A stretch of 64,000 bases of DNA. Source: Chitinasiproducens palmae (lineage in GTDB: Bacteria; Pseudomonadota; Gammaproteobacteria; Burkholderiales; Burkholderiaceae). Both the position numbers and the translations under genes were made by a program. The notes below the pieces were generated by a model. It was given only the letters and a program-made list of their open reading frames with translations. It was not told where the DNA came from and did no database searches. The stretch is from contig NZ_FNLO01000011.1 of the NCBI RefSeq assembly GCF_900095735.1, forward strand, positions 1 through 64,000, given 5' to 3'. This document shows positions 43,487-52,439 of the stretch, one piece after another (position 1 is the stretch's first letter; each line of letters begins with the position of its first letter).

Positions 43487-44257
43487 TCAGGTCTGCGCGG
43501 CCATCGAGCGCGCCACGTCGGCGGCGCTGATGCCTTCCAGCGCCAGGCCGTAGCCCGCACCTTCGTCGACGATGCGGCGCAGCTTCTGCGTCAGGGCGAT
43601 GCGGGTGTAGCGGCCGGTCAGCGGCGGTAATTGCGCGAGTTGATTGGCGAGCTCGCGGGCGCGTGACAACAGGCGGTCGCGCGGTACGACTTCGTTCACG
43701 GCGCCCCATTCCCTGGCGGTATCCGCGTCGAGTTGCTGCCGCGTCAGGATGAAATAGCGGCCTCGTATGCTGCCGATCACCTCGGGCCAGAGCAGATTCA
43801 CGCCATCGCCTGGCACGATGCCGAAATCGAAATGCGGTTTGTCCTGAAACACCGTGTCGGGCGTGGCCAGCACGATGTCCGCTAGCAACGCGTATTCGGA
43901 GTGCAGCAAGACCGGACCGTTGAGGGCGACGATCAGCGGAACTTCGATATCCAGCAGATTCATCAAGACCTTCTTGCCCTCACGGTAGATTTTGTCGTAG
44001 CCGCGCGGCGTGAAGAAGTCGAAGCCTTCGGGGCTGATCTCGTCCATGAAGGCATCGCCAGTGCCGGTGAGAATCACCACGCGGTTGTCCGGATCGCTGC
44101 CGACGTCATGAAACAGGTCGACGAACTGTGCGTGCGTGTGGCCGTTGAAGACGAGCTTGCCGCCGGCGGTGTGCAGCGCGATTTCGAGCACGCCGTCGGG
44201 GGAGCGGCTGAGGCGGGCATTCGGATAGGCGTTGCGATAGTCATCGAAGCGAGACAT
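43487..44257 (-). CDS. Enoyl-CoA hydratase/isomerase (crotonase) family protein
   Basis: A 256-residue crotonase-fold protein. Segments matching the oxyanion-hole region (MDEISPEGF at about 70-78, and VALNGPVLLHSEYALLADIVLA at 108-129) are visible, but the usual Gly-Gly of the second hydrogen-bond donor is replaced by His-Ser. It may therefore act on a non-standard substrate, such as the 6-oxocamphor hydrolase-like branch that cleaves C-C bonds. It is co-oriented with GST upstream and the peroxiredoxin-like gene downstream. Confidence 0.85.
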   Translation of the reverse strand: MSRFDDYRNAYPNARLSRSPDGVLEIALHTAGGKLVFNGHTHAQFVDLFHDVGSDPDNRVVILTGTGDAFMDEISPEGFDFFTPRGYDKIYREGKKVLMNLLDIEVPLIVALNGPVLLHSEYALLADIVLATPDTVFQDKPHFDFGIVPGDGVNLLWPEVIGSIRGRYFILTRQQLDADTAREWGAVNEVVPRDRLLSRARELANQLAQLPPLTGRYTRIALTQKLRRIVDEGAGYGLALEGISAADVARSMAAQT

Positions 44258-44282
44258 GGGGAGGGGCTCCAGTGGTAGGGCG

Positions 44283-44921
44283 TCAGTTGGCAACGACGAG
44301 CGCGTTGACGCGGGTAACGGCGCGCTGCACGGCAGGGCGCTGCGCCACGGTCTCGTACCAACGTGCGAGATACGGATAGGCGTCCATTTCAATGCCGGCA
44401 AACGCGCGTCGCCAGAACCATCCGAAATGCGCGATATCGGCGATGCTGTAGGCGTCGCCGGCAACGAACGGCTGGTCGGCGAGCAGGCGATTCAGGAGAG
44501 CGGTCACGCGTGACGCTTCGTCGGAGAAGCGTTGCTGCGCGAGTGGCTGGGGCTGGGCCGCCAGCCGTGCAAAAAAGCCTGCATTGCCGAAACTCGGACT
44601 CACGCTGGAAGCATGAAAGAACAGTTTCTCGTAGACCCGAGCTCGCTTCATCTCGTCGCCCGGCAACAGCTGGCCATGGCGTTGCGCGAGGTAGACGAGG
44701 ATCGCAGCCGATTCGCTCAGCGCGAAGCGCTCGCCCGTCGTTTCATCGGTGTGCAGCAGGACAGGCACCTTCCCATTCGGATTCAGCGCGAGAAAGCGCG
44801 CTTGCTGCTGCTCGCCGTTCTTCACGTTCACGCCGTGCAGCGCGTAGTCGGCTCCCAGTTCTTCAAGTGCGATGAGCACCTTCACGCTGTTCGGCGTGGC
44901 AAAGGCATAAACCTCGAACAT
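44283..44921 (-). CDS. Glutathione S-transferase
   Basis: A 212-residue enzyme with an N-terminal thioredoxin-like domain (TPNSVKVLIALEE, cis-Pro in NGKVPVL, glutathione contact SESAAILVYL) and a helical C-terminal domain. The start TPNS and overall pattern resemble the nu-class/YfcG-like group with disulfide reductase activity. It is the first gene of a four-gene unit facing a LysR gene. Confidence 0.92.
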   Translation of the reverse strand: MFEVYAFATPNSVKVLIALEELGADYALHGVNVKNGEQQQARFLALNPNGKVPVLLHTDETTGERFALSESAAILVYLAQRHGQLLPGDEMKRARVYEKLFFHASSVSPSFGNAGFFARLAAQPQPLAQQRFSDEASRVTALLNRLLADQPFVAGDAYSIADIAHFGWFWRRAFAGIEMDAYPYLARWYETVAQRPAVQRAVTRVNALVVAN

Positions 44922-44929
44922 GCTGCTTC

Positions 44930-44977
44930 CTCGGTGGATGGCTCGGTGGATGGCTCGGCGGATGGCTCGGTGGAGGG
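44930..44977. repeat. 12-bp tandem repeat CTCGGTGGATGG
   Basis: Four contiguous copies (two perfect, one with a single T-to-C change, one with a T-to-G change) lie in the leader region between the divergent GST and LysR genes, where promoter elements are expected. Confidence 0.88.
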
Positions 44978-45075
44978 GCCGTGCGGCGGTCAGCCGTTGA
45001 AAACGATTCTGGACGTGTGATCGAAGGAATGGCAGATATCATTTGGCGATAGCTTCTATTCCTCTGGGGAATGAG

Positions 45076-45960
45076 ATGGATCGTTTGCTTGCGATGGCCA
45101 CGTTCGTGCGAGTGATTGAAGCGGGTTCGTTTTCGGGCGCGGCGCGGTTACTGGGCGTTGGACAACCGGCGGTTTCTAAAACCGTGGCGCAACTCGAGCA
45201 GCGCTTGAATGTGACGCTTTTGCTGCGCTCGACGCACGGCTTGACGCCGACGGAAGCCGGCCTGCGCTTCTACGAACGCGCGCGCGTCGCCATTCAGGAG
45301 GCGGACGAAGCCGACCTTGCCGCCCGTGGCGAGGGCGCAGGACTGTCCGGGCGGCTGCGCGTCTCGGCGGCGCCGACGTTCGCGCGGCTGCATGTCATTC
45401 CGCATTTGTCGAGACTGCTCGACGCCCACCCCGCGCTGGACATTGACGTGGTTTTGGATGACCGGACCATCGATCTGATTGCCGAAGGGATCGACGTTTC
45501 GTTGCGGATGGGCACCCTCAGCGATTCGAGCGTTGTCGCACGCAGGCTGGCCTCGTCACGACGCTCCGTGCTGGCCACCGCCGAATACCTCGCGCGTGCC
45601 GGGATGCCGCTCGCCCCGGCAGAACTGGCCGGCCATCAAACGGTCGTCTTCAGCCAGCTCAGCAATGTCTGGCAGTTCAGCCGCGATGGCACCGAGGTGT
45701 CGGTGCTGGTGCATGGACGGACGCGCTTCAGCGGCGCGGAAGGTATCCGTGCCGCGGTGCTCGCGCACATGGGGCTGACCATAGCGTCGGATTGGATGTT
45801 CGCGCCCGAGCTGGCCGATGGACGGGTGGTGAGATTGCTGGAGCCTTGGTCGCTTCCAGACATCGACCTGTGGGCGGTGTTTCCGACGGGACGCCTTGCG
45901 ACGAGCAAGGCGCGCCTGTTCGCCGATTTCGTGGAGACGGTGATGCGAAGGGAGGCGTGA
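45076..45960 (+). CDS. LysR-family transcriptional regulator
   Basis: A 294-residue LysR protein with helix-turn-helix at about 17-45 (GSFSGAARLLGVGQPAVSKT) and effector domain from ~85. ATG 45076 with GGGGA seven bases upstream is chosen over an upstream start at 45043. It diverges from the GST-crotonase-peroxiredoxin-SDR genes and is the likely regulator of that unit. Confidence 0.9.
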   Translation: MDRLLAMATFVRVIEAGSFSGAARLLGVGQPAVSKTVAQLEQRLNVTLLLRSTHGLTPTEAGLRFYERARVAIQEADEADLAARGEGAGLSGRLRVSAAPTFARLHVIPHLSRLLDAHPALDIDVVLDDRTIDLIAEGIDVSLRMGTLSDSSVVARRLASSRRSVLATAEYLARAGMPLAPAELAGHQTVVFSQLSNVWQFSRDGTEVSVLVHGRTRFSGAEGIRAAVLAHMGLTIASDWMFAPELADGRVVRLLEPWSLPDIDLWAVFPTGRLATSKARLFADFVETVMRREA

Positions 45961-46023
45961 AACGACGGCACGCGCGTCCGTCGCGCCACGCGGTGAAGAC
46001 AGCGCGCGCGCTGGCAACCGGCG

Positions 46024-46431
46024 TCACTTCGTGCTCGGATCCCATTTCGCCTCGCGGTCCTCGCGGGTGTTGATCTCGATCTGGATGCCGCCCGGGGTAC
46101 GTGCGAAGAAGCGCGAACCCCGGCCGATCCGGTTGAACACTTCCGACTCCAATGCGATGCCGGCTTGCCGGAACGCATGGTGAAGCGCGTCGACTGCCTG
46201 CTTGGTCTCGAGTTCGAGGCCGATGTGGAAGTCCTTGTGCCAGGTGACATCGATCGGCATCTTCTCCAACACGATGTCCATGTTGCCGTGGCGCAGCAGC
46301 GCGCTATCGGAACCAGGATCGACGAACTCGAGTTTGGCACCAAGGTACTGCTCGAAGAAGTGCGCTTCGCGCGCCACGTCGTGTGTGGGGAAGCTGACGT
46401 GGTTGAGTTTTGCTGCTGCGGACAGGTTCAT
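46024..46431 (-). CDS. VOC-family (glyoxalase-like) protein
   Basis: A 135-residue protein of the vicinal oxygen chelate fold: LNHVSFPTHDVAREAHFFEQYLGAKLEF at the start, FHIGLELE mid-way and the metal-ligand Glu in GIQIEINT near the end. Candidate ligands are His10, His68 and Glu123. The family includes glyoxalases, dioxygenases and resistance proteins; the substrate here is unknown. ATG 46431 is the family-consistent start. Confidence 0.85.
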   Translation of the reverse strand: MNLSAAAKLNHVSFPTHDVAREAHFFEQYLGAKLEFVDPGSDSALLRHGNMDIVLEKMPIDVTWHKDFHIGLELETKQAVDALHHAFRQAGIALESEVFNRIGRGSRFFARTPGGIQIEINTREDREAKWDPSTK

Positions 46432-46848
46432 GACAATGCTCGCAATCGGGGATGCGCGGCGGACCGCGATGAGTCGGGCCGTGTCGCCGCAGTGGCGACA
46501 CGCCGTTTGAAGACTCAATTTTGCGAGCGATTGGGGATTTTGAAACCTCGCATTTCTCCGTCGAGGTGGCGCGCGCTGCAAGCCTGCGGTTACGGGCTGT
46601 TGCGCCCGCGCCGGACAGCGCGTCGCATGGGGACTCGCGTTTCGTTCACCGGTCGGCCGGGCGTGGCGGCGTGATCACGGCCGATGACGAGGCGCGCGCA
46701 GACGCCCTTGTGCGCCGGTAATTGCCTTCGTTGACGCAGCGGCCGTGCGGGTCGGAAACGGTCGGCCCGGCATCTCAACACGCCCGGGTTTGACTCGCGT
46801 CGGCCGACGACGGGCGCATGAGAAAGCGCGCGAATGGCCCGCGGGCGT
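46432..46848. other. Intergenic region upstream of the VOC gene
   Basis: 417 bp between two minus-strand genes. Open frames exist on both strands but none has family features; I see no terminator. Confidence 0.45.
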
Positions 46849-47901
46849 TCAGTCGAGCACTTTGACGCGTCCGGCTTTGGCCGGATCGTTATCGGGATGG
46901 GCAATGCCACGCGCCGCCAGTTCCAGTGCCGGACGAAGCGACGCAGGCAGCATTGGCCCATGGCTGAGCGACGGAAATTCGCGATACAGCACCGCGAGAT
47001 GCGCTCGCTGCGCAAGACGCTCGGCCAATCGGCGCGCACCGCCTGGCGGGACCGCTGCCCGCAGCGCCCGAGCTTGGCGCGCCGCTGCCGTCGGGTTCGG
47101 CCCGTGTGCCGGCTGCGGCGCAGTGCCGGCCATCAGCAGCAGCGTCGTGTCCTGCCCGGCGGGCAGTGGCAGGGCCGCTTCCGCTTCTTGCAAGATGAAG
47201 CCTTGATGCCACCACAGCGACGGATCGGCGGCCGCATAGCGGGTGAAAAGCGTTGGATGGCGGAACAGCGTGTGCAGCACGAGCAGGCCGCCGTAGGAAT
47301 GCCCCCATAGCGTGAGGCGCCGCGCGTCGAGCGGCACGCGTGACGCGACCGCAGGCATGATGTGACGCGCGATCAGGTCGAGAAACAGGTCGGCACCCCC
47401 GCCCAGACGCCCACGTGTCTCGTCCTCGAACGTCGGACCGTCCTGTCGCACAGGCGGTGTGTAGTCGAAGGCGCGCGCCGCGACGTCGAAGCGCGTATCG
47501 CTGTCCGGACCGATGGCCACGATCACAGGCAAGTCGCCGGCGCGCGCGGCCGCCTCCAGGTCCGACGACGTCAGGCTGTCGGCGACCGCGTTGCCATCGG
47601 TCATGCAAATCAGCGGATGACCGCTTGCCGGCACCGCGCCCCGTGGCGTGGCCAGCCAGACCCGATAGCGTCGCGCGCCGTCGGCCGAGACGAAGGGCAA
47701 CTGGTCGACGGCATAACGATTCGACACGGCGTCCCAGACAGTGGGCCCCATCGGTCGCCCGGGATCAAATCGCGCGCCCGGTGCAGTGGGACGCGGCGCG
47801 GCGCAGGCGGCCAGCATCGCGGCGGCGCCAATGCCGGTGAGAAGGTTGCGCCGCTGCGCAGAGCGGGGCAGGTCGGTCGCGTGGCGCGGATGGCGTGTCA
47901 T
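46849..47901 (-). CDS. Alpha/beta-hydrolase esterase, probably siderophore esterase (IroE/PfeE-like), lipoprotein signal
   Basis: A 350-residue hydrolase of the Esterase (D/IroE) family. The nucleophile elbow is GHSYGG; ADPSLWWHQ, typical of ferric-siderophore esterases, and the SLSHGPM His follow. The N terminus has a twin-arginine-like RRNLLTG, a hydrophobic stretch and LAAC (Cys33), so it is probably a periplasmic lipoprotein. It lies 22 bp after the TonB receptor gene on the same strand. Such enzymes cleave triester siderophores to release iron, which fits a catecholate-type uptake system. Confidence 0.85.
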   Translation of the reverse strand: MTRHPRHATDLPRSAQRRNLLTGIGAAAMLAACAAPRPTAPGARFDPGRPMGPTVWDAVSNRYAVDQLPFVSADGARRYRVWLATPRGAVPASGHPLICMTDGNAVADSLTSSDLEAAARAGDLPVIVAIGPDSDTRFDVAARAFDYTPPVRQDGPTFEDETRGRLGGGADLFLDLIARHIMPAVASRVPLDARRLTLWGHSYGGLLVLHTLFRHPTLFTRYAAADPSLWWHQGFILQEAEAALPLPAGQDTTLLLMAGTAPQPAHGPNPTAAARQARALRAAVPPGGARRLAERLAQRAHLAVLYREFPSLSHGPMLPASLRPALELAARGIAHPDNDPAKAGRVKVLD

Positions 47902-47923
47902 TGGTGAAGATCGTCCGTCTGGC

Positions 47924-50605
47924 TCAAAACGACGCGGTGAGCGACGCCCAGAACGAGCGGCCCGGCTCGTTGTAGGTAGCGGCGCCCGCGCCCGAGATGA
48001 CATTGGCGCCATTGGAGGTGCCCGATGCATTGCCCTCGCGATACAGACGCCGGTCGAAGATGTTGTGCACCCCGAAGCCCAGACGCAGATTCTTCTTCAC
48101 CTGGTAGCTGCCGCTAAGGCCCACCAATGCGTAAGACGCGCGCTGTTGCCCGGCGTAGCCGACAACCGGATTGCCTTGATAGTCATATTTCTTCGGCGCC
48201 TGATTGCCGTACCACGTCAGCGTCGCCTGCATGCTCAGCAGGCTGGTGGCGCGCCAGTCGAGCGTCGAATTCAAGGTGTATTTCGGGATGATGGAAAGCC
48301 GCTCGCCCGTCTCCTTGTTTTTGGAGGTGATCATGTATGTGAGGTTGTTCGACCAATCGAGACTGGCGGAAATGGGCAGCCGGAAGGTGCCTTCCCAGCC
48401 TTGCACCAGCGCGCGCGACACGTTGGTCCACTGATAGATGTACGCGCCGTTGCCACCGCTGGCGTTGCCCACCGGCGCCAGGCCGGCATCGATCTTGTTG
48501 TGATAATCGTTGCGGAAAAACGTGATACCGGCCAGCAGGCCGTCACGACTGTATTCGACGCCGACCTCCTTGTTCACGCTCGATTCCGCCTTGAGGCTCG
48601 CATTGCCCATCAGGTAGCATGCCGACGAAACGCCCCAGCATCCGTTGCCGCTGCTGTAGAGCAGATAGTTCGGGTTGAGCTGGTAGAGATTCGGCGTCTT
48701 GTAGGCGCGTGCAATGCCCGCCTTCACTGTCCAGTTGCGCGACAGCGCGTGCGACAGGTTCAGGGACGGGCTCCAGTTCGGCCCCGCGGCGCTGTTGTCG
48801 TCGAACCGCAGTCCGGGCGTCAGAATCGTGTTGTCGGTAATCGCGATATTGTCCTCCGCGAACAGCGCCTTGGTGTGCGAAGACATGCGGTCGCTGCGCC
48901 CGCTCTGGGTAACGCCAGCGATGCTGCCGCCTGTCGACGTTGACTGCGTCACCGCGCCCGGGTCCGTGAAGGTGGACAGCGTCCACTCCGTGCCGAGCGT
49001 GAGAACGTGCTCGACACCTGCCGTCTTCAGCGGCAGGTTGGTTTCGAGGTGCGCCGTGTAGTCCTGCAGCACGGCGGTTTGGTAGGTATCGCTCGCGAAC
49101 AGGCCGGCCACGCCGCCGGAGAGACCTTCTTCGAGACGCTCGTTGCGCGTCTTTGCGTACTGGAGGTAGGCCTTCACGGTGCCGAAGTCGAACTTGCCGT
49201 TGTAGGTTGCGGCGTAGTTCTCCCGGTACATGATGTTGGTTTCGGCGCCGAGGTAGTTCAGCACGCGCTGCGAGGTCGTCGCGAGCGCCCCGGTGTTCGA
49301 GGTGCTGAAGTTGTTGGTGTTCTGCGTGTCGCCCGCGTAGATGTTGCCTTGCCGGCTATAGCTCGCGTCGAAGTCGATCGTCTGGTCGGGCGTGAGTTTC
49401 CAGGTCAGGCGGCCGGACACGTCGCGGTTTCGAACGCCTTCCCGGCCCGCCGGATAGGTTCCCGCCTGCGTCCCGGAGCGCGGCGTGGTGTGCCCCTGGT
49501 TGATGTTGTACGCATCCGCGCCCGTCTTGTTGGCGTTGCCGTACAGGCGAAAGAAGAAGCGATCGGAAAGCGGTCCGCTCAAGTCGAACGTCGCGCGCTG
49601 CGTCGAGCCATCGACCGAGTGCTGCGGACGGTCCGCATAAATGCCCACCGATCCGTGCCACTGATCCGTTGGTGGCTTGGTGACGATGTTGACCACGCCG
49701 CCCATCGCGCCGGAGCCGTAACGCGCCGCGGCGGGTCCGCGGATGATCTCGATGCGCTCGACCTCCTGCGCCGGGACCCAGTTGGTGTCGCCCCGTGTGT
49801 TGCGCTCGCCGCTCCAGCCATAGCGTACGGAGTTGCGACTCGCGACCGGCTTGCCGTCGATCAGGATCAGCGTGTTTTCAGGGCCCATGCCGCGGATGTC
49901 GATCTGGCGATTGTTGCCCCACTGGCCGCTCGTCGAGTTACCGGTCAGATTGACGCCAGGCTGCGTGCGGATGATCTCGGCCAGGTCGTTGACCGGCGGG
50001 CGCCTTTCGATGTCGTCCCGCGTGATGATGGATGCCCCTGGCGCCTGTTTCGATGCCTGCTCGGCAGTGCCAACCACGACCACCTCGGGCAGCATGCCGA
50101 CCTCGGGATCATCGATGAGGGCCGCGCTTGGTGCGCCGCCCGGTGCGGCGGTTCGCTCCACCGGCGCCGGGCTTGCTTCCAACGTGTATTCGCCGTGCGC
50201 GTCGCGCACCGCGCGCATCCGCGAGCGTGACAGCAACAGGCGCAGCGCCTCGGCATTGGTATAGCTACCATGCACGGCCGGACTGCGTAGGCCGGCGGTC
50301 ACGTCGGCGCTGACCGACACGGTCGCGCCGGCCTGCTGGCCGAACTGCCGCAGTGCCTGGTCGAGTGACCCGGATGCAATGTCGAACGCATGGCGGGCTT
50401 CGGTTTCCGCCGACGCCACCTGGGCATGCGCGAGCGTCGGCGGCAAGCCCAGTGCCCCGCTGACGGCTGCCCATAAAACAGTACGGGCCATCGGCCTGCG
50501 AAGCGCATGCCGGCACGTTGCACGTTCATGCCCGCGTCGTGCGACCGTTGCCGCCGTTGCCGCTGGAACGGATGGATTGGCTGAGTGATGCTGCTTTACC
50601 GTCAT
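47924..50605 (-). CDS. TonB-dependent siderophore receptor with N-terminal signalling domain
   Basis: An 893-residue outer-membrane receptor. Signal peptide to about residue 61 (LAHA), STN/secretin-like signalling domain about 73-143, TonB-box-like EVVVVGT (174-180), plug (IDIRGMGPENTLILIDGKPV, IEIIRGPAAARYGSGAMGGVVNIVT) and a 22-strand barrel ending in ASLTASF with C-terminal Phe. The plug and barrel resemble FepA/PfeA/PirA-type catecholate receptors. The signalling domain should relay ligand binding to FecR, whose gene lies next upstream. ATG 50605 is chosen; the frame is open further upstream, but there it overlaps fecR. Confidence 0.92.
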   Translation of the reverse strand: MTVKQHHSANPSVPAATAATVARRGHERATCRHALRRPMARTVLWAAVSGALGLPPTLAHAQVASAETEARHAFDIASGSLDQALRQFGQQAGATVSVSADVTAGLRSPAVHGSYTNAEALRLLLSRSRMRAVRDAHGEYTLEASPAPVERTAAPGGAPSAALIDDPEVGMLPEVVVVGTAEQASKQAPGASIITRDDIERRPPVNDLAEIIRTQPGVNLTGNSTSGQWGNNRQIDIRGMGPENTLILIDGKPVASRNSVRYGWSGERNTRGDTNWVPAQEVERIEIIRGPAAARYGSGAMGGVVNIVTKPPTDQWHGSVGIYADRPQHSVDGSTQRATFDLSGPLSDRFFFRLYGNANKTGADAYNINQGHTTPRSGTQAGTYPAGREGVRNRDVSGRLTWKLTPDQTIDFDASYSRQGNIYAGDTQNTNNFSTSNTGALATTSQRVLNYLGAETNIMYRENYAATYNGKFDFGTVKAYLQYAKTRNERLEEGLSGGVAGLFASDTYQTAVLQDYTAHLETNLPLKTAGVEHVLTLGTEWTLSTFTDPGAVTQSTSTGGSIAGVTQSGRSDRMSSHTKALFAEDNIAITDNTILTPGLRFDDNSAAGPNWSPSLNLSHALSRNWTVKAGIARAYKTPNLYQLNPNYLLYSSGNGCWGVSSACYLMGNASLKAESSVNKEVGVEYSRDGLLAGITFFRNDYHNKIDAGLAPVGNASGGNGAYIYQWTNVSRALVQGWEGTFRLPISASLDWSNNLTYMITSKNKETGERLSIIPKYTLNSTLDWRATSLLSMQATLTWYGNQAPKKYDYQGNPVVGYAGQQRASYALVGLSGSYQVKKNLRLGFGVHNIFDRRLYREGNASGTSNGANVISGAGAATYNEPGRSFWASLTASF

Positions 50606-50765
50606 GACGCGAATTCCCGAGATGCTTGTGGTCGGATGAAAGCACCTGGAGGAACTGCGACAGTTCATACCGCAGGGCTTCTGCCAGATAAGCCGCGCGA
50701 GATGAAAAAACCTGCCGTCTTGTTTGTAACAAATTGTTCCGGGGTCGCGCGGCGCGGGCCACTGC

Positions 50766-51839
50766 TCAGGCCGCAGTGATGGCCACCGCATACCGTGTGA
50801 AGCGACGGAGCCGCACGGGAAGCCGGCGGGCAAGCGATTCGAGTATGCGATCCGTCGCGTCGGCTTGATCGAGCGGCCAAACGCCGGTGATGCGTAAGTC
50901 GGCGACCTCCCGGCTGCAATGCAGCCACCCGCTTCGGTAACGACCCAACTCGGCCAGCACATCCTCAAGCCGCATCCTTTCGACGGCGAACATGCCGTCG
51001 ATCCACGCGAGCAGTTCGCCATTGGCGGGCGTGACGGCGCCGACCGCTTGCCGCGTGACCGAGACTTGCTGCCCCGCTCGGACCAACACCGAACCCACCG
51101 AGCGCGACTGGCGGCTCCGCGCTTTTACCGCGCCCTCGACGACCAGCAGGCGAGTGAAGCATTCCTGCGTGGCCGAGTCGACCGCGCGCGCCGTGAAGCG
51201 GGTGCCGACCGGCATGAAGTCGCCGTCGCGCGTCGTGACGATGAACGGTCGGCCGGCGGCATCCTTGTGCGTCGCCACCAGGATTTCGCCGTGCCGCAGG
51301 ACGATGCGCCGTTCGCGGGCGTCGAAACGCAGGTCGATGGCGGTATCGGTGTTGAGTTTGAGCTGGGTGCCATCGGGCAGCGTCACGCTACGGCTTTCGC
51401 CGACCGGCGCATGGACGTCGGCGGACGCGATCGCTAGCTGTCGACGCCATGGCACCACGTTGTCGGCAATGATCAGACCGGCGCCGATCACGCCGGGCCA
51501 GGCGAGGCGCTTGAGCGTCTTGCGGCGACTGAAGAAGGTCAGCAAGGTCGGCGTGACATGCGTCAGCGCTGCGGAATCGTTCCGCTCACCGCCTTGCAGG
51601 CGCTGTCTCATGCCTTCGACACGCTGCCAGGCGCGCGCATGCTCGGGATCGGACGCGTACCAGCGCGCGAACGCAGCCTGTTGCCGCGTGGTATCGACGC
51701 CAGTTGCGAGCTTCACGTACCAGGTGATGGCCTGTTCGACGACGGCCTCGGAGATCGGTTCGCCTGAGCCGGCGAGACCGGCGCTGGAAACAGTCCCGCG
51801 GCCGGCAGCGATGCGCGGCGGATGTCTTGAATCTGTCAT
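50766..51839 (-). CDS. FecR-family transmembrane anti-sigma/signal relay protein
   Basis: A 357-residue protein. A cytoplasmic N-terminal region (EQAITWYVKLATGVDTTRQQAAFARWYASD, AWQRVE) precedes a membrane segment at about 108-128 and a periplasmic FecR domain (VTLPDGTQLKLNTDTAIDLRF, VTTRDGDFMPVGTRF). FecR proteins hold the ECF sigma factor and activate it when the TonB receptor binds its siderophore. It lies between the sigma factor gene and the receptor gene. Confidence 0.92.
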   Translation of the reverse strand: MTDSRHPPRIAAGRGTVSSAGLAGSGEPISEAVVEQAITWYVKLATGVDTTRQQAAFARWYASDPEHARAWQRVEGMRQRLQGGERNDSAALTHVTPTLLTFFSRRKTLKRLAWPGVIGAGLIIADNVVPWRRQLAIASADVHAPVGESRSVTLPDGTQLKLNTDTAIDLRFDARERRIVLRHGEILVATHKDAAGRPFIVTTRDGDFMPVGTRFTARAVDSATQECFTRLLVVEGAVKARSRQSRSVGSVLVRAGQQVSVTRQAVGAVTPANGELLAWIDGMFAVERMRLEDVLAELGRYRSGWLHCSREVADLRITGVWPLDQADATDRILESLARRLPVRLRRFTRYAVAITAA

Positions 51840-51862
51840 CGGTATGCGGGCCTCATCCGCCC

Positions 51863-52378
51863 CTATCCGCCCCGGTACAGCACCTTGTAGCATTGCATCA
51901 GGGCACGCACCATGGCCTTCTGAACAACGTTGATGCTCACGCCGAGTTGCGCCGCAATTTGCGGGTAGGTCAGGCCGTCGATCTGCGAAAGCAGGAAGAT
52001 CTGCCGCACCCGCATTGGCAGCGCGTCGAGGATGAGGGCAATCTGTTCCAGCGTCTCCAGGATCAGCGCGCGCTGCTCCAGGGAGGGCACGATTGGCTCC
52101 GGCAGTGTTGCCAACGTTTCGAGCCACGCCTGTTCCAGCGCCTGCCGGCGCCAGTGACTGACTGCAAGATCGCGTGCGATCGCGCAAAGGTAGGCGCGTG
52201 GCTCACGGAGCGCTTCGAGCTCCCGCTTCCTGAGTACGCGAACGAAGGTGTCGTGTGCCAGATCCGCGGCATCGAAGGAGTTGTCGAGCTTGCGCCGTAG
52301 CCACCCCAACAACCATCCGTGGTGATTGAAGTAGAGCGTCTCGACGTCCTGCGAGGAGACCTGATTGAGCATGGCCAT
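51863..52378 (-). CDS. FecI-like ECF RNA polymerase sigma factor
   Basis: A 171-residue extracytoplasmic-function sigma factor: region 2 (FDAADLAHDTFVRVLRK) and region 4 (LDALPMRVRQIFLLSQIDGLTYPQIAAQLGVSINVVQKAM) are intact. It should transcribe the receptor-esterase genes. A GTG at 52381 directly precedes ATG 52378. A Fur-box-like site lies about 30 bp upstream. Confidence 0.93.
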   Translation of the reverse strand: MAMLNQVSSQDVETLYFNHHGWLLGWLRRKLDNSFDAADLAHDTFVRVLRKRELEALREPRAYLCAIARDLAVSHWRRQALEQAWLETLATLPEPIVPSLEQRALILETLEQIALILDALPMRVRQIFLLSQIDGLTYPQIAAQLGVSINVVQKAMVRALMQCYKVLYRGG

Positions 52379-52407
52379 CACAACGTCGGCATATCACCGC
52401 TACAGAT

Positions 52408-52426
52408 ATTAATAAGAATCATTAGC
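52408..52426. promoter_or_regulatory. Fur-box-like site upstream of the ECF sigma gene
   Basis: The 19 bases ATTAATAAGAATCATTAGC match 14 of 19 positions of the Fur consensus. An AT-rich island here, with TAATAT on the minus strand at 52406-52411, stands out against the GC-rich surroundings. Confidence 0.65.
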
Positions 52427-52439
52427 ATTTTGAGAGAAA

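Noticed and set aside
44532-45020. Plus-strand open frame covering the GST gene and the 12-bp repeats
   Set aside because: Mostly antisense to GST; the repeat-encoded VDGS units are an accident of the frame.
50606-51022. N-terminal extension of the TonB receptor into fecR
   Set aside because: It overlaps FecR coding sequence and precedes the signal peptide, which must be N-terminal.
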